From Maridesulfovibrio ferrireducens (lineage in GTDB: Bacteria > Desulfobacterota > Desulfovibrionia > Desulfovibrionales > Desulfovibrionaceae), in contig NZ_FNGA01000001.1 in NCBI RefSeq assembly GCF_900101105.1, positions 558,001 to 622,000 on the forward strand: a stretch of 64,000 nt of DNA. The letters run 5' to 3'. Shown piece by piece: positions 8,942 through 17,266 of the stretch. Position numbers and translations under genes: made by a program. Positions within the stretch are counted from its first letter, which is position 1, and every line of letters starts with the position of its first letter. A model generated the notes under the pieces. It saw only the letters and a program-made list of their open reading frames with translations. It searched no databases and was not told the origin of the DNA.

Positions 8942-8969
8942 TTGACTTGATCGAAAGCGTGATTAAAGT
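8942..8969 (+). promoter_or_regulatory. putative promoter of the zinc-ribbon gene
   Basis: TTGACT (8942-8947) and TAAAGT (8964-8969) are separated by 16 bases, 43 bases upstream of the ATG at 9012. The match to the sigma-70 consensus is moderate. The same gap must also hold the divergent parB promoter, which I could not place. Confidence 0.4.
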
Positions 8970-9011
8970 AGCATTTAACAATGTTACATTAAAATAAACG
9001 TCGGAGGCTAC

Positions 9012-9449
9012 ATGTCTAATCACGATGATAATCTTACAGAACTTTTCGATAAAAAAGGCAACCTCATCGGAGCCTTGATCACAGCTGAATTATGGACCAA
9101 GGTTAAGCCGCATATAACAAAACTGCTCCCCAAAGCTGAACCTGAAGAACGCCCTGAACCAATAAGAGCTTGGAGACAGCTCAAAGAATACTGGGACTTC
9201 CCTTACCCTATTGACACCAATGTAAGCTGCGATATTTGCAACAACTCCACAGAGAACTGGGAAACTGACGAACCTCGCAAGTTTAGACTTGTATCAGCCA
9301 ACCTTGGTGGACTAGTATCTTTTAAGTGTTCAAAATGTCAGGGACGTATCACTAAAAGACATTTCAAAGATGAAGTAACTACTCAGTGCACTGCTTTTGT
9401 CGAAGAAAAAGATAACAACTTCGAAGCCAAGTACACCAATAAAAAATAA
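9012..9449 (+). CDS. zinc-ribbon protein of unknown function located between parB and parA
   Basis: 145 residues, no recognised family. The C-terminal half has paired cysteines CDIC (73-76) and CSKC (106-109) spaced like a zinc ribbon, with a further Cys at 126. The N-terminal half resembles a short helical region: LFDKKGNLIGALI and an ELWTKVKPHI helix followed by a Pro/Glu-rich linker. There is no signal peptide, so it is cytoplasmic. A GGAGG site lies before the ATG. Its base composition resembles its neighbours, so recent transfer is not evident. Placement between parB and parA suggests a nucleoid or DNA-related role, but that is inference only. Confidence 0.75.
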   Translation: MSNHDDNLTELFDKKGNLIGALITAELWTKVKPHITKLLPKAEPEERPEPIRAWRQLKEYWDFPYPIDTNVSCDICNNSTENWETDEPRKFRLVSANLGGLVSFKCSKCQGRITKRHFKDEVTTQCTAFVEEKDNNFEAKYTNKK

Positions 9450-9482
9450 TTTATATAAAAGTTTCCAAATATTTGAACAATT

Positions 9483-9508
9483 AGGCCGACAAATGTCGGC
9501 CTTTTTAT
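9483..9508 (+). terminator. rho-independent terminator of the zinc-ribbon gene
   Basis: The hairpin AGGCCGAC-aaat-GTCGGCCT has an 8-bp perfect stem followed by TTTTTA. It lies 34 bases after the stop at 9449. On the opposite strand the stem is not followed by a T-run, so it serves the plus-strand gene. Confidence 0.85.
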
Positions 9509-9513
9509 TTATC

Positions 9514-10293
9514 TTAATCTACTTCCATAGCCGCATGTCTTTTAACAACTTCCTGAGCGAGACTTATATAAGCCTTTGCTCCATTCGATTTTGCATCATA
9601 TGAGATTGCAGGTTTGCCGAAACTCGGAGCCTCAGACAAACGAACGTTTCTCGGAATAATCGTTTCGAACAGACTATCGGGAAAAGCTTTTCTAACTTCG
9701 TTCTTAACCTGTCTGGCAAGCCTGTTACGGCGATCATACATGGTTAACACAACTCCCAAAACAGTCATGTCAGGATTTAATCTTTTCTTAACCAATTCGA
9801 AAGTCATTAAAAGCTGAGCTACACCCTCAAGCGCATAGTACTCGGTCTGCAAGGGAACTAAAAGCTCTCTGGCTGCGCAAAGAGCGTTCACCGTAAGCAG
9901 CCCAAGCGAAGGAGGACAGTCGAATATTATATATTCGTATTCATCCTCAACCCTATCGATCAACTCCCGCAAATAATACTCACGCCCCATTTTATCAATC
10001 AACTCTATCTCAGCACCAACCAAGTCCTGACTCGCAGGCATCAAGGAAAGAAACGGAATGTCAGTTTGAAAAATTGCGTCTTTGACCCGCTCCGGCTGAA
10101 ATAAGACAGAATATACATTTTCTCTTGAGTCGCCGGGATAAAAGCCCAGCCCGCTTGAACAGTTTCCCTGCGGATCACAATCCACAAGCAAAACTTTTTT
10201 TTCCATTACAGCTAATGAAGCTGCCAAATTGATTGATGTCGTTGTTTTACCAACTCCACCTTTCTGATTCGCTACAACAATTCTTTTTGCCAC
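9514..10293 (-). CDS. parA: chromosome partitioning ATPase ParA (Soj type)
   Basis: 259 residues. The deviant Walker A KGGVGKTTT (10-18) opens the protein, followed by the A' motif DCDPQGN and Walker B YIIFDCPPSLG. There is no N-terminal HTH domain, which fits a chromosomal Soj-type ParA that binds DNA non-specifically and moves ParB-parS complexes. It is encoded convergently with the small zinc-ribbon gene and is separated from parB by it. The parS site is 36 bases upstream of its ATG. Confidence 0.96.
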   Translation of the reverse strand: MAKRIVVANQKGGVGKTTTSINLAASLAVMEKKVLLVDCDPQGNCSSGLGFYPGDSRENVYSVLFQPERVKDAIFQTDIPFLSLMPASQDLVGAEIELIDKMGREYYLRELIDRVEDEYEYIIFDCPPSLGLLTVNALCAARELLVPLQTEYYALEGVAQLLMTFELVKKRLNPDMTVLGVVLTMYDRRNRLARQVKNEVRKAFPDSLFETIIPRNVRLSEAPSFGKPAISYDAKSNGAKAYISLAQEVVKRHAAMEVD

Positions 10294-10328
10294 TGGAAAC
10301 CACCTTGTTCATGAGATTCCAATTTTCA

Positions 10329-10344
10329 TGTTTCACGTGAAACA
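10329..10344. promoter_or_regulatory. parS centromere site
   Basis: TGTTTCACGTGAAACA is a perfect 16-bp palindrome and an exact match to the bacterial parS consensus. It lies 36 bp upstream of the parA start, inside the region that should hold the parA promoter. ParB is known to load at such sites. I found no second copy in the window. Confidence 0.95.
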
Positions 10345-10530
10345 TCACGTCAAAAACTGATATGAAAACATTTAAAGCAAATTAGACTGAAATTTTGTTT
10401 AAATCAAGAAATCAAAAACAAAAAAGAAGCTGATAACCCAAACAATCACCAGATCATTAGGCTTAAACCTCTTTAAAAAAGTACTTTTAATAAAAAAACT
10501 TAATAAAAAAATTATCTGATCATCACAAAC

Positions 10531-10560
10531 AAAAAAAGGCCGCTGAAAACAGCGGCCTTA
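10531..10560 (-). terminator. rho-independent terminator of the epimerase operon
   Basis: A 10-bp stem AAGGCCGCTG/CAGCGGCCTT with loop AAAA lies 28 bases downstream of the epimerase stop. On the minus strand it is followed by a run of seven T. The remaining gap up to parA (10294-10530) is AT-rich and, apart from parS, shows nothing I can assign. Confidence 0.9.
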
Positions 10561-10587
10561 AAAAACTTACTTATGAAGACAAAAACT

Positions 10588-11595
10588 CTAAACTTTGTAG
10601 TACTCTCTATACCAAGCAACGAATTTTGCAATGCCTTCTTCAATTGTGGTGCAAGGTTTAAAACCTACATCTTTAACAAGATCATCAACATTAGCATATG
10701 TGCAAGGAACATCACCTGCCTGCAAAGGCATCATGTTTTTCTCAGCTTTCTTGCCAAGGCAGTCTTCAAGCACTTCAATATAACGCATCAACTCAGTTGG
10801 CTGATTGTTACCAATGTTATAAATTCTGAACGGAGCCGGACTTGTACAAGGATCAGGAGCATCCCCGGACCAGTCAGGATTCGGCTGAGCAGTGTTCTTA
10901 AGAACTCTCACAACGCCTTCAACTATGTCATCAATGTAAGTGAAATCGCGAAGCATTTTTCCGTGATTAAAAACATTGATAGGCTCATTGTTCACGATTG
11001 CCTTGGTAAAGAGGAACAAAGCCATGTCAGGTCTGCCCCAAGGTCCGTATACAGTAAAAAATCTAAGCCCTGTTGTAGGGATATTGAAAAGATGACTATA
11101 TGAATGAGCCATCAATTCGTTAGATTTTTTAGTTGCAGCATACATGGAAATCGGATGATCAACATTGTCATGAGTACTGAAAGGCATGCTTGTATTAAGA
11201 CCGTAAACAGAACTTGAGGATGCATAAGCAAGATGCTTAACTCCGTTATGTCTACACCCTTCAAGAATATTCATAAAACCGACAACATTTGAATCAATAT
11301 ATGCCTGAGGGTTTTCGAGCGAATAACGAACTCCGGCCTGAGCAGCAAGGTTAACAACATGTGTAAACTGATGCTCGGCAAAAAGTTTCGCCATGGCTTC
11401 TCTGTCAGCCATATCAATATAAGCAAATGTGAAGTTTTCATGATCTTCGATCTGTTTCAAACGATTCTTTTTGACCTGAACATCATAGTAATCATTTAAA
11501 ATATCAAGGCCAATGACTTCGTGTCCTTCAGATAAAAGGCGCTTAGAAAGGTGGAAGCCGATAAATCCGGCTGCTCCGGTTACAAGAACTTTCAT
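10588..11595 (-). CDS. NAD-dependent nucleotide-sugar epimerase (UDP-glucuronate 4-epimerase type)
   Basis: 335 residues of the extended SDR family. The NAD-binding GAAGFIG is at 7-13, and the catalytic YAATK (Tyr152, Lys156) follows a Ser-rich SSSSVYG segment. It is most like the 4-epimerases acting on UDP-glucuronate (capsule and LPS precursor enzymes), judging by the [11 protein letters not shown] and [16 protein letters not shown] segments. The product should feed surface polysaccharide synthesis. Its ATG overlaps the slipin stop as ATGA (11592-11595), which is an unexpected partner. Confidence 0.88.
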   Translation of the reverse strand: MKVLVTGAAGFIGFHLSKRLLSEGHEVIGLDILNDYYDVQVKKNRLKQIEDHENFTFAYIDMADREAMAKLFAEHQFTHVVNLAAQAGVRYSLENPQAYIDSNVVGFMNILEGCRHNGVKHLAYASSSSVYGLNTSMPFSTHDNVDHPISMYAATKKSNELMAHSYSHLFNIPTTGLRFFTVYGPWGRPDMALFLFTKAIVNNEPINVFNHGKMLRDFTYIDDIVEGVVRVLKNTAQPNPDWSGDAPDPCTSPAPFRIYNIGNNQPTELMRYIEVLEDCLGKKAEKNMMPLQAGDVPCTYANVDDLVKDVGFKPCTTIEEGIAKFVAWYREYYKV

Positions 11596-12380
11596 TCTTC
11601 GCTACTCTCTTGGATTTTTTTTTCAATTAACTCCCCACTGCCGGCACCAGGTGCCAACATCCTCATCAAATCAAGGGGGAGTGGGATTATAGTAGAAGCC
11701 TTACCCTCAGCAGACATTTCTCGAAGAGTCTGTAAATATCTGAGTTGCAAAGCTTCAGGGTGAGCTGAAATAATTTTAGCTGCCTGCGAAAGCTTTTCCG
11801 CAGCCTGAAATTCACCCAATGCATTAATAACCTTAGCTCTGCGTTCACGCTCGGCCTCAGCCTGCTTGGCCATCGCCCTCTGCATTTCCTGCGGAAGATC
11901 GACATACTTAAGCTCAACGGTACTGACTTTAATTCCCCAAGGATCAGTATGAATATCCAGAATCTCCTGAATTTCATTATTTACTTTTTCTCTTTGAGAA
12001 AGGATATCGTCAAGCTCGACTCCCCCACATACGCTACGCAAGGTGGTTTGGGCAAGCTGAGAAGTGGCGAACATAAAATCCTCTATTTCAAGGATAGCTT
12101 TAATCGGATCGGTCACTCGAAAATAAATTACAGCATTAACCTTAACACTGACATTATCTCTAGTAATCACATCCTGACTGGGCACATCAAGAGTCATAAT
12201 TCTAAGTGAGACTCTAACCATTTTATCCACAATAGGAATCAGAATGATCAGCCCGGGCCCCTTGGAGTTTATGACTCTACCAAGCCTGAAAATCACGCCC
12301 CGCTCATACTCATTCAAAACTTTAAGAGCTGTTACCAGAAAAAAAACAAGAAAAAGAATAATAGGAATCGTATAAGTCAT
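11592..12380 (-). CDS. slipin, SPFH/band 7 membrane protein
   Basis: 262 residues. A single N-terminal membrane segment (about 3-20) is followed by the SPFH domain: [13 protein letters not shown], then [13 protein letters not shown] and the [15 protein letters not shown] segment, and a helical C-terminus with [15 protein letters not shown]. This is the stomatin-like partner of NfeD; the two are known as an operon pair in bacteria and archaea (for example PH1511-PH1510) where the protease cleaves the slipin's hydrophobic C-terminus. It follows the nfeD gene by 27 bases and is translationally coupled to the epimerase. Confidence 0.93.
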   Translation of the reverse strand: MTYTIPIILFLVFFLVTALKVLNEYERGVIFRLGRVINSKGPGLIILIPIVDKMVRVSLRIMTLDVPSQDVITRDNVSVKVNAVIYFRVTDPIKAILEIEDFMFATSQLAQTTLRSVCGGVELDDILSQREKVNNEIQEILDIHTDPWGIKVSTVELKYVDLPQEMQRAMAKQAEAERERRAKVINALGEFQAAEKLSQAAKIISAHPEALQLRYLQTLREMSAEGKASTIIPLPLDLMRMLAPGAGSGELIEKKIQESSEE

Positions 12381-12407
12381 GACAGTCCTCCATTTTAAAA
12401 GTTAAAA

Positions 12408-13721
12408 CTAAGACAGACGCGTCACTGTTAAAGTTAATCCTTCAGCATTAATAACTTTTATTTTTGAACCAAGCTCCAGCCTAGATTCATCCGCGTAAAC
12501 CGCATTCCAGATTTCACCACGAACACGAACTTTCAGTTTTGTATCCTGAACGTGAATGACTTCACCCTCAAGGCCGATCATCCCCTGCATACCTAAATCG
12601 GATTTACGGGAATGAGCTTTTGCAACAAGATAAACAACACTACCCACAAAGACCGCAAAGGATAAAACCGTACCGATAATTGTCCCAAGTGGTAGCTGTT
12701 GAATCTCGCCTCCCCTGAAAAGCACAAGAGAACCTACAAAAAGGCTAATAATGGCTGCAACACTGAGTAAACCGTAACTGATAATAAAAACTTCGAGGAT
12801 AAAAAACACTCCGCCAAGAAGCATTAAAAGCAGCCCTGTAGCGTTTGTGGGAAGGATAGACATGGCATAAAGAGCTGTTACAAGACAAAAACCACCGACA
12901 ACTCCCGGGAAAATGGCTCCGGGGCTAACCAGCTCAAAAAAGAGGCCTACAATACCGGCTATCAACAAAAAATAGGCAACCTGCGGATTGAGAAGCCACG
13001 AGAGAACAGAATAACTCAATCCGGCTTCATAATTTACAAGAGAATAACCATCCTTGGAAAATTTCACTTCCTCCCCATTCAAGAGAAGACCCTTCGCTCC
13101 AAGCTGCTCAAGAAAATCATCAGGTGAAACAGCTATAAAATCAATCACATTCAGTGTGACTGCCTCCTGAGCATCAATACTGACTCCTTTAGTGACAGAA
13201 TCAGCGTACCAGTTGATATTCCTAGCTCTTTTACGAGCAACTCCTTTGATCAGGCTGGCTAAGTCATTTGTCACCTTCTTGCTCATAGTATCCGGAAGAT
13301 CATCACCGGAAGATGACACCGGCGAAGCAGCTCCTACTGTTGTACCGGGAGCCATCGCTGACACGTTAGCAGCCGCAACCATAAATGCTCCGGCAGAGGC
13401 CGCATGTGAACCTTCAGGGCCAACCCATATGCAAATTGGAACGGGTGGATTCATCATGATCTTGACGATATCGCGCATCGAAGTTGTAAGTCCGCCCGGC
13501 GTATCTAATCGCAACAAAATCAAATCATGTTCATCATCAACCGCCAGCTTAGCCATATTCTCAATCAGGCTGACCTGAGCAGGACTTATGGCCCCTTCCA
13601 GCTGGCCGTATAGGACTTTTAGCCCATCTCCGGCATAAGCTGATCCTGACATGAAGATGATAATCACAAGAGTGATAATCATACATGAGTAACGTTGTCT
13701 TAGATGTTTGAAAAATAACAT
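12408..13721 (-). CDS. NfeD-family membrane-bound serine protease (ClpP-like)
   Basis: 437 residues. A signal peptide or signal anchor (about 13-30) is followed by a ClpP-like protease domain with the catalytic Ser109 in HAASAGAF and a probable Lys149 in SKKVTND; the spacing fits the Ser97/Lys138 dyad known in PH1510. Then come four or five membrane segments (about 245-375) and a C-terminal OB-fold NfeD domain (about 385-437, GLEGEVIHV, VRVRGEIWNA). This is the full-length type. It is the first gene of the nfeD-slipin-epimerase group. Confidence 0.92.
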   Translation of the reverse strand: MLFFKHLRQRYSCMIITLVIIIFMSGSAYAGDGLKVLYGQLEGAISPAQVSLIENMAKLAVDDEHDLILLRLDTPGGLTTSMRDIVKIMMNPPVPICIWVGPEGSHAASAGAFMVAAANVSAMAPGTTVGAASPVSSSGDDLPDTMSKKVTNDLASLIKGVARKRARNINWYADSVTKGVSIDAQEAVTLNVIDFIAVSPDDFLEQLGAKGLLLNGEEVKFSKDGYSLVNYEAGLSYSVLSWLLNPQVAYFLLIAGIVGLFFELVSPGAIFPGVVGGFCLVTALYAMSILPTNATGLLLMLLGGVFFILEVFIISYGLLSVAAIISLFVGSLVLFRGGEIQQLPLGTIIGTVLSFAVFVGSVVYLVAKAHSRKSDLGMQGMIGLEGEVIHVQDTKLKVRVRGEIWNAVYADESRLELGSKIKVINAEGLTLTVTRLS

Positions 13722-13819
13722 GTGCGTTCTCCCTGCCTAATGCTTTTGTAATCCATCATGCCAAATCAGCGCTGATAAATAAACAAAACAAATTAAAAAA
13801 GGCAGGTTCCCGCTTATAT

Positions 13820-14593
13820 TTAAAAAAGAGGAAGGCGTAAAAGAGGAATAGAAAGAAGCTGCTGCTCTTCAGGTGGAAGAACTTTGAGGAGGTCCGGGTC
13901 TTGTAAAACTATGACCTGCACGCCGTTAACATAAGCGGAAGAAGCATTTTCGGGAGCCTCGGGTGCGATAACTGAAAGCCCCTTTACACCGAAACAAGCT
14001 ACGAATTTTACACCGTAGGACTCGACGCCTTTCCAAAAAATATCCGGCCTGTTTTCAAGAGCGTTACCGTTCCAAGTTGTACACGGCCAAAAAGAAATAG
14101 CTCCTTTAGGAAGCCCCATGTACCCGATAAGGGATTGGAAAAGCTTACGCCTTGCAGGATCTGCATCACCTGAAAGATCCTTCCCAAGTTGCGGGTAAGT
14201 CCAAAAAATCTGCAATCGCGGAGTTATGCGCGATGCAAGCAAGCTCCATGGATCAGGCCATGAGCCGGCATCAGGGTGTTTTATTGGCTGTATACTCTGC
14301 TTAACAGGCGGAGGCGGAATGCGAGAAGGCTTCAAAGGCGGCGTTGACTGCTTAAAATGAGTTGGCATAGGCGCGGCAGGTGCTCTGCTGACAGGAGACG
14401 ATTGCGGCCCTCTATTCACATTTGATTGCGAAGAATTCGGAGAAGCCTGGACTGCACTTATATTTTTCTGCGTAGCAGCAAGCTCGAGCTGTTCAAGCCC
14501 GGGCAAAGCGTCCTTAAATATAAAACGCAGGCCGTTTTGATACCACGGCCTGACGCTTTCGAGCACATTTAATTCTGCAGAAGGAGATCCCAT
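13820..14593 (-). CDS. protein of unknown function with a uracil-DNA glycosylase-like C-terminal region
   Basis: 257 residues from the ATG at 14591-14593; a GTG three codons earlier is an alternative and neither has a clear ribosome binding site. A helical N-terminus (LESVRPWYQNGLRF) is followed by a Pro/Ser/Gln-rich linker (about 45-115) and a C-terminal domain (about 120-257) with RRKLFQSLIGYMGLP, ISFWPCT, a PDIFWKGV helix and a VKFVACFG strand. That order recalls the UDG fold, also found in DNA polymerase III psi, but the catalytic motifs of UDG are not obvious, so this is a weak inference. The start overlaps the end of coaBC by 25 bases. Confidence 0.7.
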   Translation of the reverse strand: MGSPSAELNVLESVRPWYQNGLRFIFKDALPGLEQLELAATQKNISAVQASPNSSQSNVNRGPQSSPVSRAPAAPMPTHFKQSTPPLKPSRIPPPPVKQSIQPIKHPDAGSWPDPWSLLASRITPRLQIFWTYPQLGKDLSGDADPARRKLFQSLIGYMGLPKGAISFWPCTTWNGNALENRPDIFWKGVESYGVKFVACFGVKGLSVIAPEAPENASSAYVNGVQVIVLQDPDLLKVLPPEEQQLLSIPLLRLPLF

Positions 14594-15780
14594 ATTCGCC
14601 ACGCTATTTCTGTTTTTGGAAGATTAGGCCATTCTTCGGCCCGACCAGACTTGTCTAAGACATAAACAGAATTTGTGAAAGACTCAAATCCCGCTCCCGG
14701 CATATTTATGAGGTTGGCAATTATCATGTCCAAATTTTTAGCTTTAAGCTTTCCGGCAGCAGCTTTTTCAATGTCAGAAGTTTCAGCAGCAAAACCGATA
14801 AGTTCCTGATCATCACGCTTCGTAGCTCCGAGAGTCTTTAATATATCAGAGTTGGATTCAAAATTAACGCTGAGTGAATCTTGACCAGCTTTTTTAAACT
14901 TGCTGTCACCATGAGGAACAGGCCTAAAATCTGCTACTGCGGCAGTGAGGCAACCGGTTGTACACTCGGGCCATACGTCGGTGGCGGCCTCGAACATCTG
15001 GCGCGCACTGTCGACCTTGATCACGTTAACATCGGCAGGAAACCACCAGTTAACCGGACCGGAGACAACAGTAACTTTAGCTCCCCTGAGCCATGCCGCC
15101 ATTGCGATACAAGCGCCCATCAACCCCGAGGAAGGATTAGACCAAAAACGGACCGCATCCCATTTTTCACGTGTAGGCCCCAAAGTAATCAGCACATGTT
15201 TACCACTCATATCATCGGGTGAAACAGCTCTGAGAGAATGCACAAAAATTGATTCGAGAGTAGCAAGCCGCCCGCTTCCGTGATCACCGCAAGCAACATC
15301 GCCGCAGTCCGGACCTATAAACTCAACTCCGCGCTTAGCAAGCAAAGCACAATTATCGCGAGTCGCAGAAGCATTCCACATGGCCGGATTCATAGCCGGA
15401 GCAACAAGCTTCGGTCCGGGAAAAGCAAGAGCCTGACAGGAAAGCATATCATCCGCCAAACCGTAAGCCATGCGGGCAAGGGTGGAGGCTGTAGCAGGAG
15501 CTACAACTAAGGCATCGGCAGCCTGACCGGGTTCAAGATGTCCGAAAATTTCATCTCCGGCAGGAAACATCGAGTCCCAAACTTTAAAAGCACCAAGGGC
15601 CTCAAAACTGAGGCCCTTAATAAATTCCTGTGCACCTGAGGTTAAGGTGGCGCTGACTTCTATCCCGGCCTTGCGATACATTCGCAAAAGATCCAAAGAC
15701 TTATAAGCTGCAACGCTTCCGCAAACCCCGAGGTGAATCCGTTTTCCTAGAAAACAGTCAAAATTTAGATGTTCATTCAT
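14569..15780 (-). CDS. coaBC: bifunctional phosphopantothenoylcysteine decarboxylase/phosphopantothenate-cysteine ligase
   Basis: 403 residues. The N-terminal CoaC flavoprotein domain has GVCGSVAAYKSLDLL, the substrate-binding APAMNPAMW, and the catalytic Cys region CGDHGSGRL (about 173-182). The C-terminal CoaB ligase domain begins near 195 with ITLGPTREKWDAVRF and SNPSSGLMG, and includes NFESNSDIL and GFAAETSD. It makes 4'-phosphopantetheine in coenzyme A synthesis. Its start touches the stop of the upstream lipoprotein gene at 15780 and its end overlaps the next gene, so the three are co-transcribed. Confidence 0.95.
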   Translation of the reverse strand: MNEHLNFDCFLGKRIHLGVCGSVAAYKSLDLLRMYRKAGIEVSATLTSGAQEFIKGLSFEALGAFKVWDSMFPAGDEIFGHLEPGQAADALVVAPATASTLARMAYGLADDMLSCQALAFPGPKLVAPAMNPAMWNASATRDNCALLAKRGVEFIGPDCGDVACGDHGSGRLATLESIFVHSLRAVSPDDMSGKHVLITLGPTREKWDAVRFWSNPSSGLMGACIAMAAWLRGAKVTVVSGPVNWWFPADVNVIKVDSARQMFEAATDVWPECTTGCLTAAVADFRPVPHGDSKFKKAGQDSLSVNFESNSDILKTLGATKRDDQELIGFAAETSDIEKAAAGKLKAKNLDMIIANLINMPGAGFESFTNSVYVLDKSGRAEEWPNLPKTEIAWRIWDLLLQN

Positions 15781-16271
15781 TATTTTATATTCTGCTCGTG
15801 AACCCCGCCACTATCGCGAAGAGATTCAGCTTTAAGTTCTACAGCATAAATTTCAACTTCGGTGTTGTACGAACCGTCAGTGATACGAATCATGCAGCTT
15901 TTGTAAGGCTTCTTAAAAACAATGGTGGACATGCTGGAAATTATAGAGCTTTCTTTTGTCCAGTTGTCTTTTGCCATCTGATTCACGAAAAAGTCGATCA
16001 ATGACTGATTTTCAACACGGCCTTTCATTACGATCATGCCGGTTTTGAATTCTTTATTTTCATATATAAAGGTTCTTTCAGGCACACGGCTGAGTTCGTT
16101 TGGAACTGCTATATCGTCAAATTCGGTATAAGGTACAAATTCTTCATAGCTTTCAGTTGCACCGACAGCCGCAACAGCTGGTTCTTCCGGGCTAGTTTTT
16201 TTCCCGCTGACACAACCGAAAAGCTGCATAACCAACATTGAAACAACTAATAATCTGATAACATTACGCAT
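15780..16271 (-). CDS. lipoprotein of unknown function
   Basis: 163 residues. The ATG at 16269-16271 is chosen because GGAGG lies 6 bases upstream and it starts a good lipoprotein signal peptide (MRNVIRLLVVSM) with a lipobox ending at Cys20 (MQLFGC). The mature part is acidic for about 50 residues, then has a compact beta-rich domain: GMIVMKGRVENQSLIDFFVNQM, a NW pair, and SCMIRITDGSY. I do not recognise the family by name. It is the first gene of the coaBC transcription group, but a link to CoA synthesis is not implied. Confidence 0.75.
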   Translation of the reverse strand: MRNVIRLLVVSMLVMQLFGCVSGKKTSPEEPAVAAVGATESYEEFVPYTEFDDIAVPNELSRVPERTFIYENKEFKTGMIVMKGRVENQSLIDFFVNQMAKDNWTKESSIISSMSTIVFKKPYKSCMIRITDGSYNTEVEIYAVELKAESLRDSGGVHEQNIK

Positions 16272-16443
16272 ATTTGTTCCTCCGGTATTAAAAACCAAAT
16301 CAAGTTGTAATAATTACACTCAAATAAAGAGCTTTAAAAGATGTCAATCAAGGAAATTAAGCTTTATATAAGTCATAAGCAGAATATCTTCTAGACTTTT
16401 TCTACAGACTCAAAGATGAAAAATCAATTGCCATCAACCGGAT

Positions 16444-17121
16444 CTAAGGTTTAAGACGTTTGATTTTATCCAGGAAATAATTTTCCATCTCTCTACGATC
16501 ACGGCGAAGCCTGACAAGCTCAGCTTCCATAACTTCAACTTTGTTTCGCAAATTACTGTTTTCTTGAGATAATTCAGAAGTGACTTCTTCTAATTCAACA
16601 TCCTTCTGCTCAAGAGCACACGTTCTTTCGTCGTATCCCTCAGTAATTGAACTGATGTCAAGCTGAGGAAGAGCCTTGATTTTTTTCTGACTGCGGGCAA
16701 GAAGAACAAAAGCTTTTTTGAGCTTATAAATATCTTCACGCTGTTCATCAATGATGGACTTCTGATTGGCAACCATTTCAAGTGACTTTGTCATGTTCGC
16801 CATCATATCAGCAAAAGCTCCGCTCAGCTCTGCCTGAATATTCATAGAAGGCTGAGAGGCAACGGATCTTTCGGTTGAGCTGATTTCGATTGTACGAGGG
16901 AATTCAGAACGAAGTATTTCCTCTATCTCGGTGGTAACCAAACCATCATTATAAAGGGAAACAATACGTTTAAAAATTTCAACAGCAGATTCCGGGTATT
17001 TTGTTACCCTGCCCATTTTTCTGCAGGAAAGGTACTCCTTGAACAGCGAGGCGTAACGTCTGGCCGTGGGAGCAGGAATCATAGTAATCTTGGATATTTC
17101 CGCAACTGATAACCATTTCAT
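16444..17121 (-). CDS. HTH and coiled-coil regulator of unknown target
   Basis: 225 residues from the ATG at 17119-17121, chosen because the HTH (LSVAEISKITMIPAPTARRY, residues 4-23) then begins at the N-terminus as in MerR-like proteins; upstream extension residues look non-coding. A GGA lies 8 bases upstream. After a helical DNA-recognition wing (about 24-75) there is a linker and a long coiled coil (about 105-220), rich in Glu/Lys/Gln. No effector domain is seen. A second protein with the same architecture is at 48443-49393. It is divergent from queA, which shares an intergenic region of 145 bases. The gap below it (16272-16443) shows nothing clear. Confidence 0.7.
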   Translation of the reverse strand: MKWLSVAEISKITMIPAPTARRYASLFKEYLSCRKMGRVTKYPESAVEIFKRIVSLYNDGLVTTEIEEILRSEFPRTIEISSTERSVASQPSMNIQAELSGAFADMMANMTKSLEMVANQKSIIDEQREDIYKLKKAFVLLARSQKKIKALPQLDISSITEGYDERTCALEQKDVELEEVTSELSQENSNLRNKVEVMEAELVRLRRDRREMENYFLDKIKRLKP

Positions 17122-17266
17122 AGTATAATCCGTAAGTTCGTGATCAACGTGAGAATGAAACAACCTAATTGAACAGCAATCAAGCATTAAACAACGTCCT
17201 AAAAGAGTCCATCTGCTTGTTGGAAAGATTCTTACCAGATTATCATCAATAAAGAAAACTGAAAAA

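Noticed and set aside
9397-9603. A plus-strand frame overlapping the end of the zinc-ribbon gene and parA
   Set aside because: It crosses the terminator at 9483-9508 and runs antisense into parA; it has no ribosome binding site of its own and no family resemblance.
15169-15182. Second parS-like CACGTG near coaBC
   Set aside because: Only the central TTTTTCACGTGT part matches; the flanking AAACA half is missing and it lies inside coaBC coding sequence.
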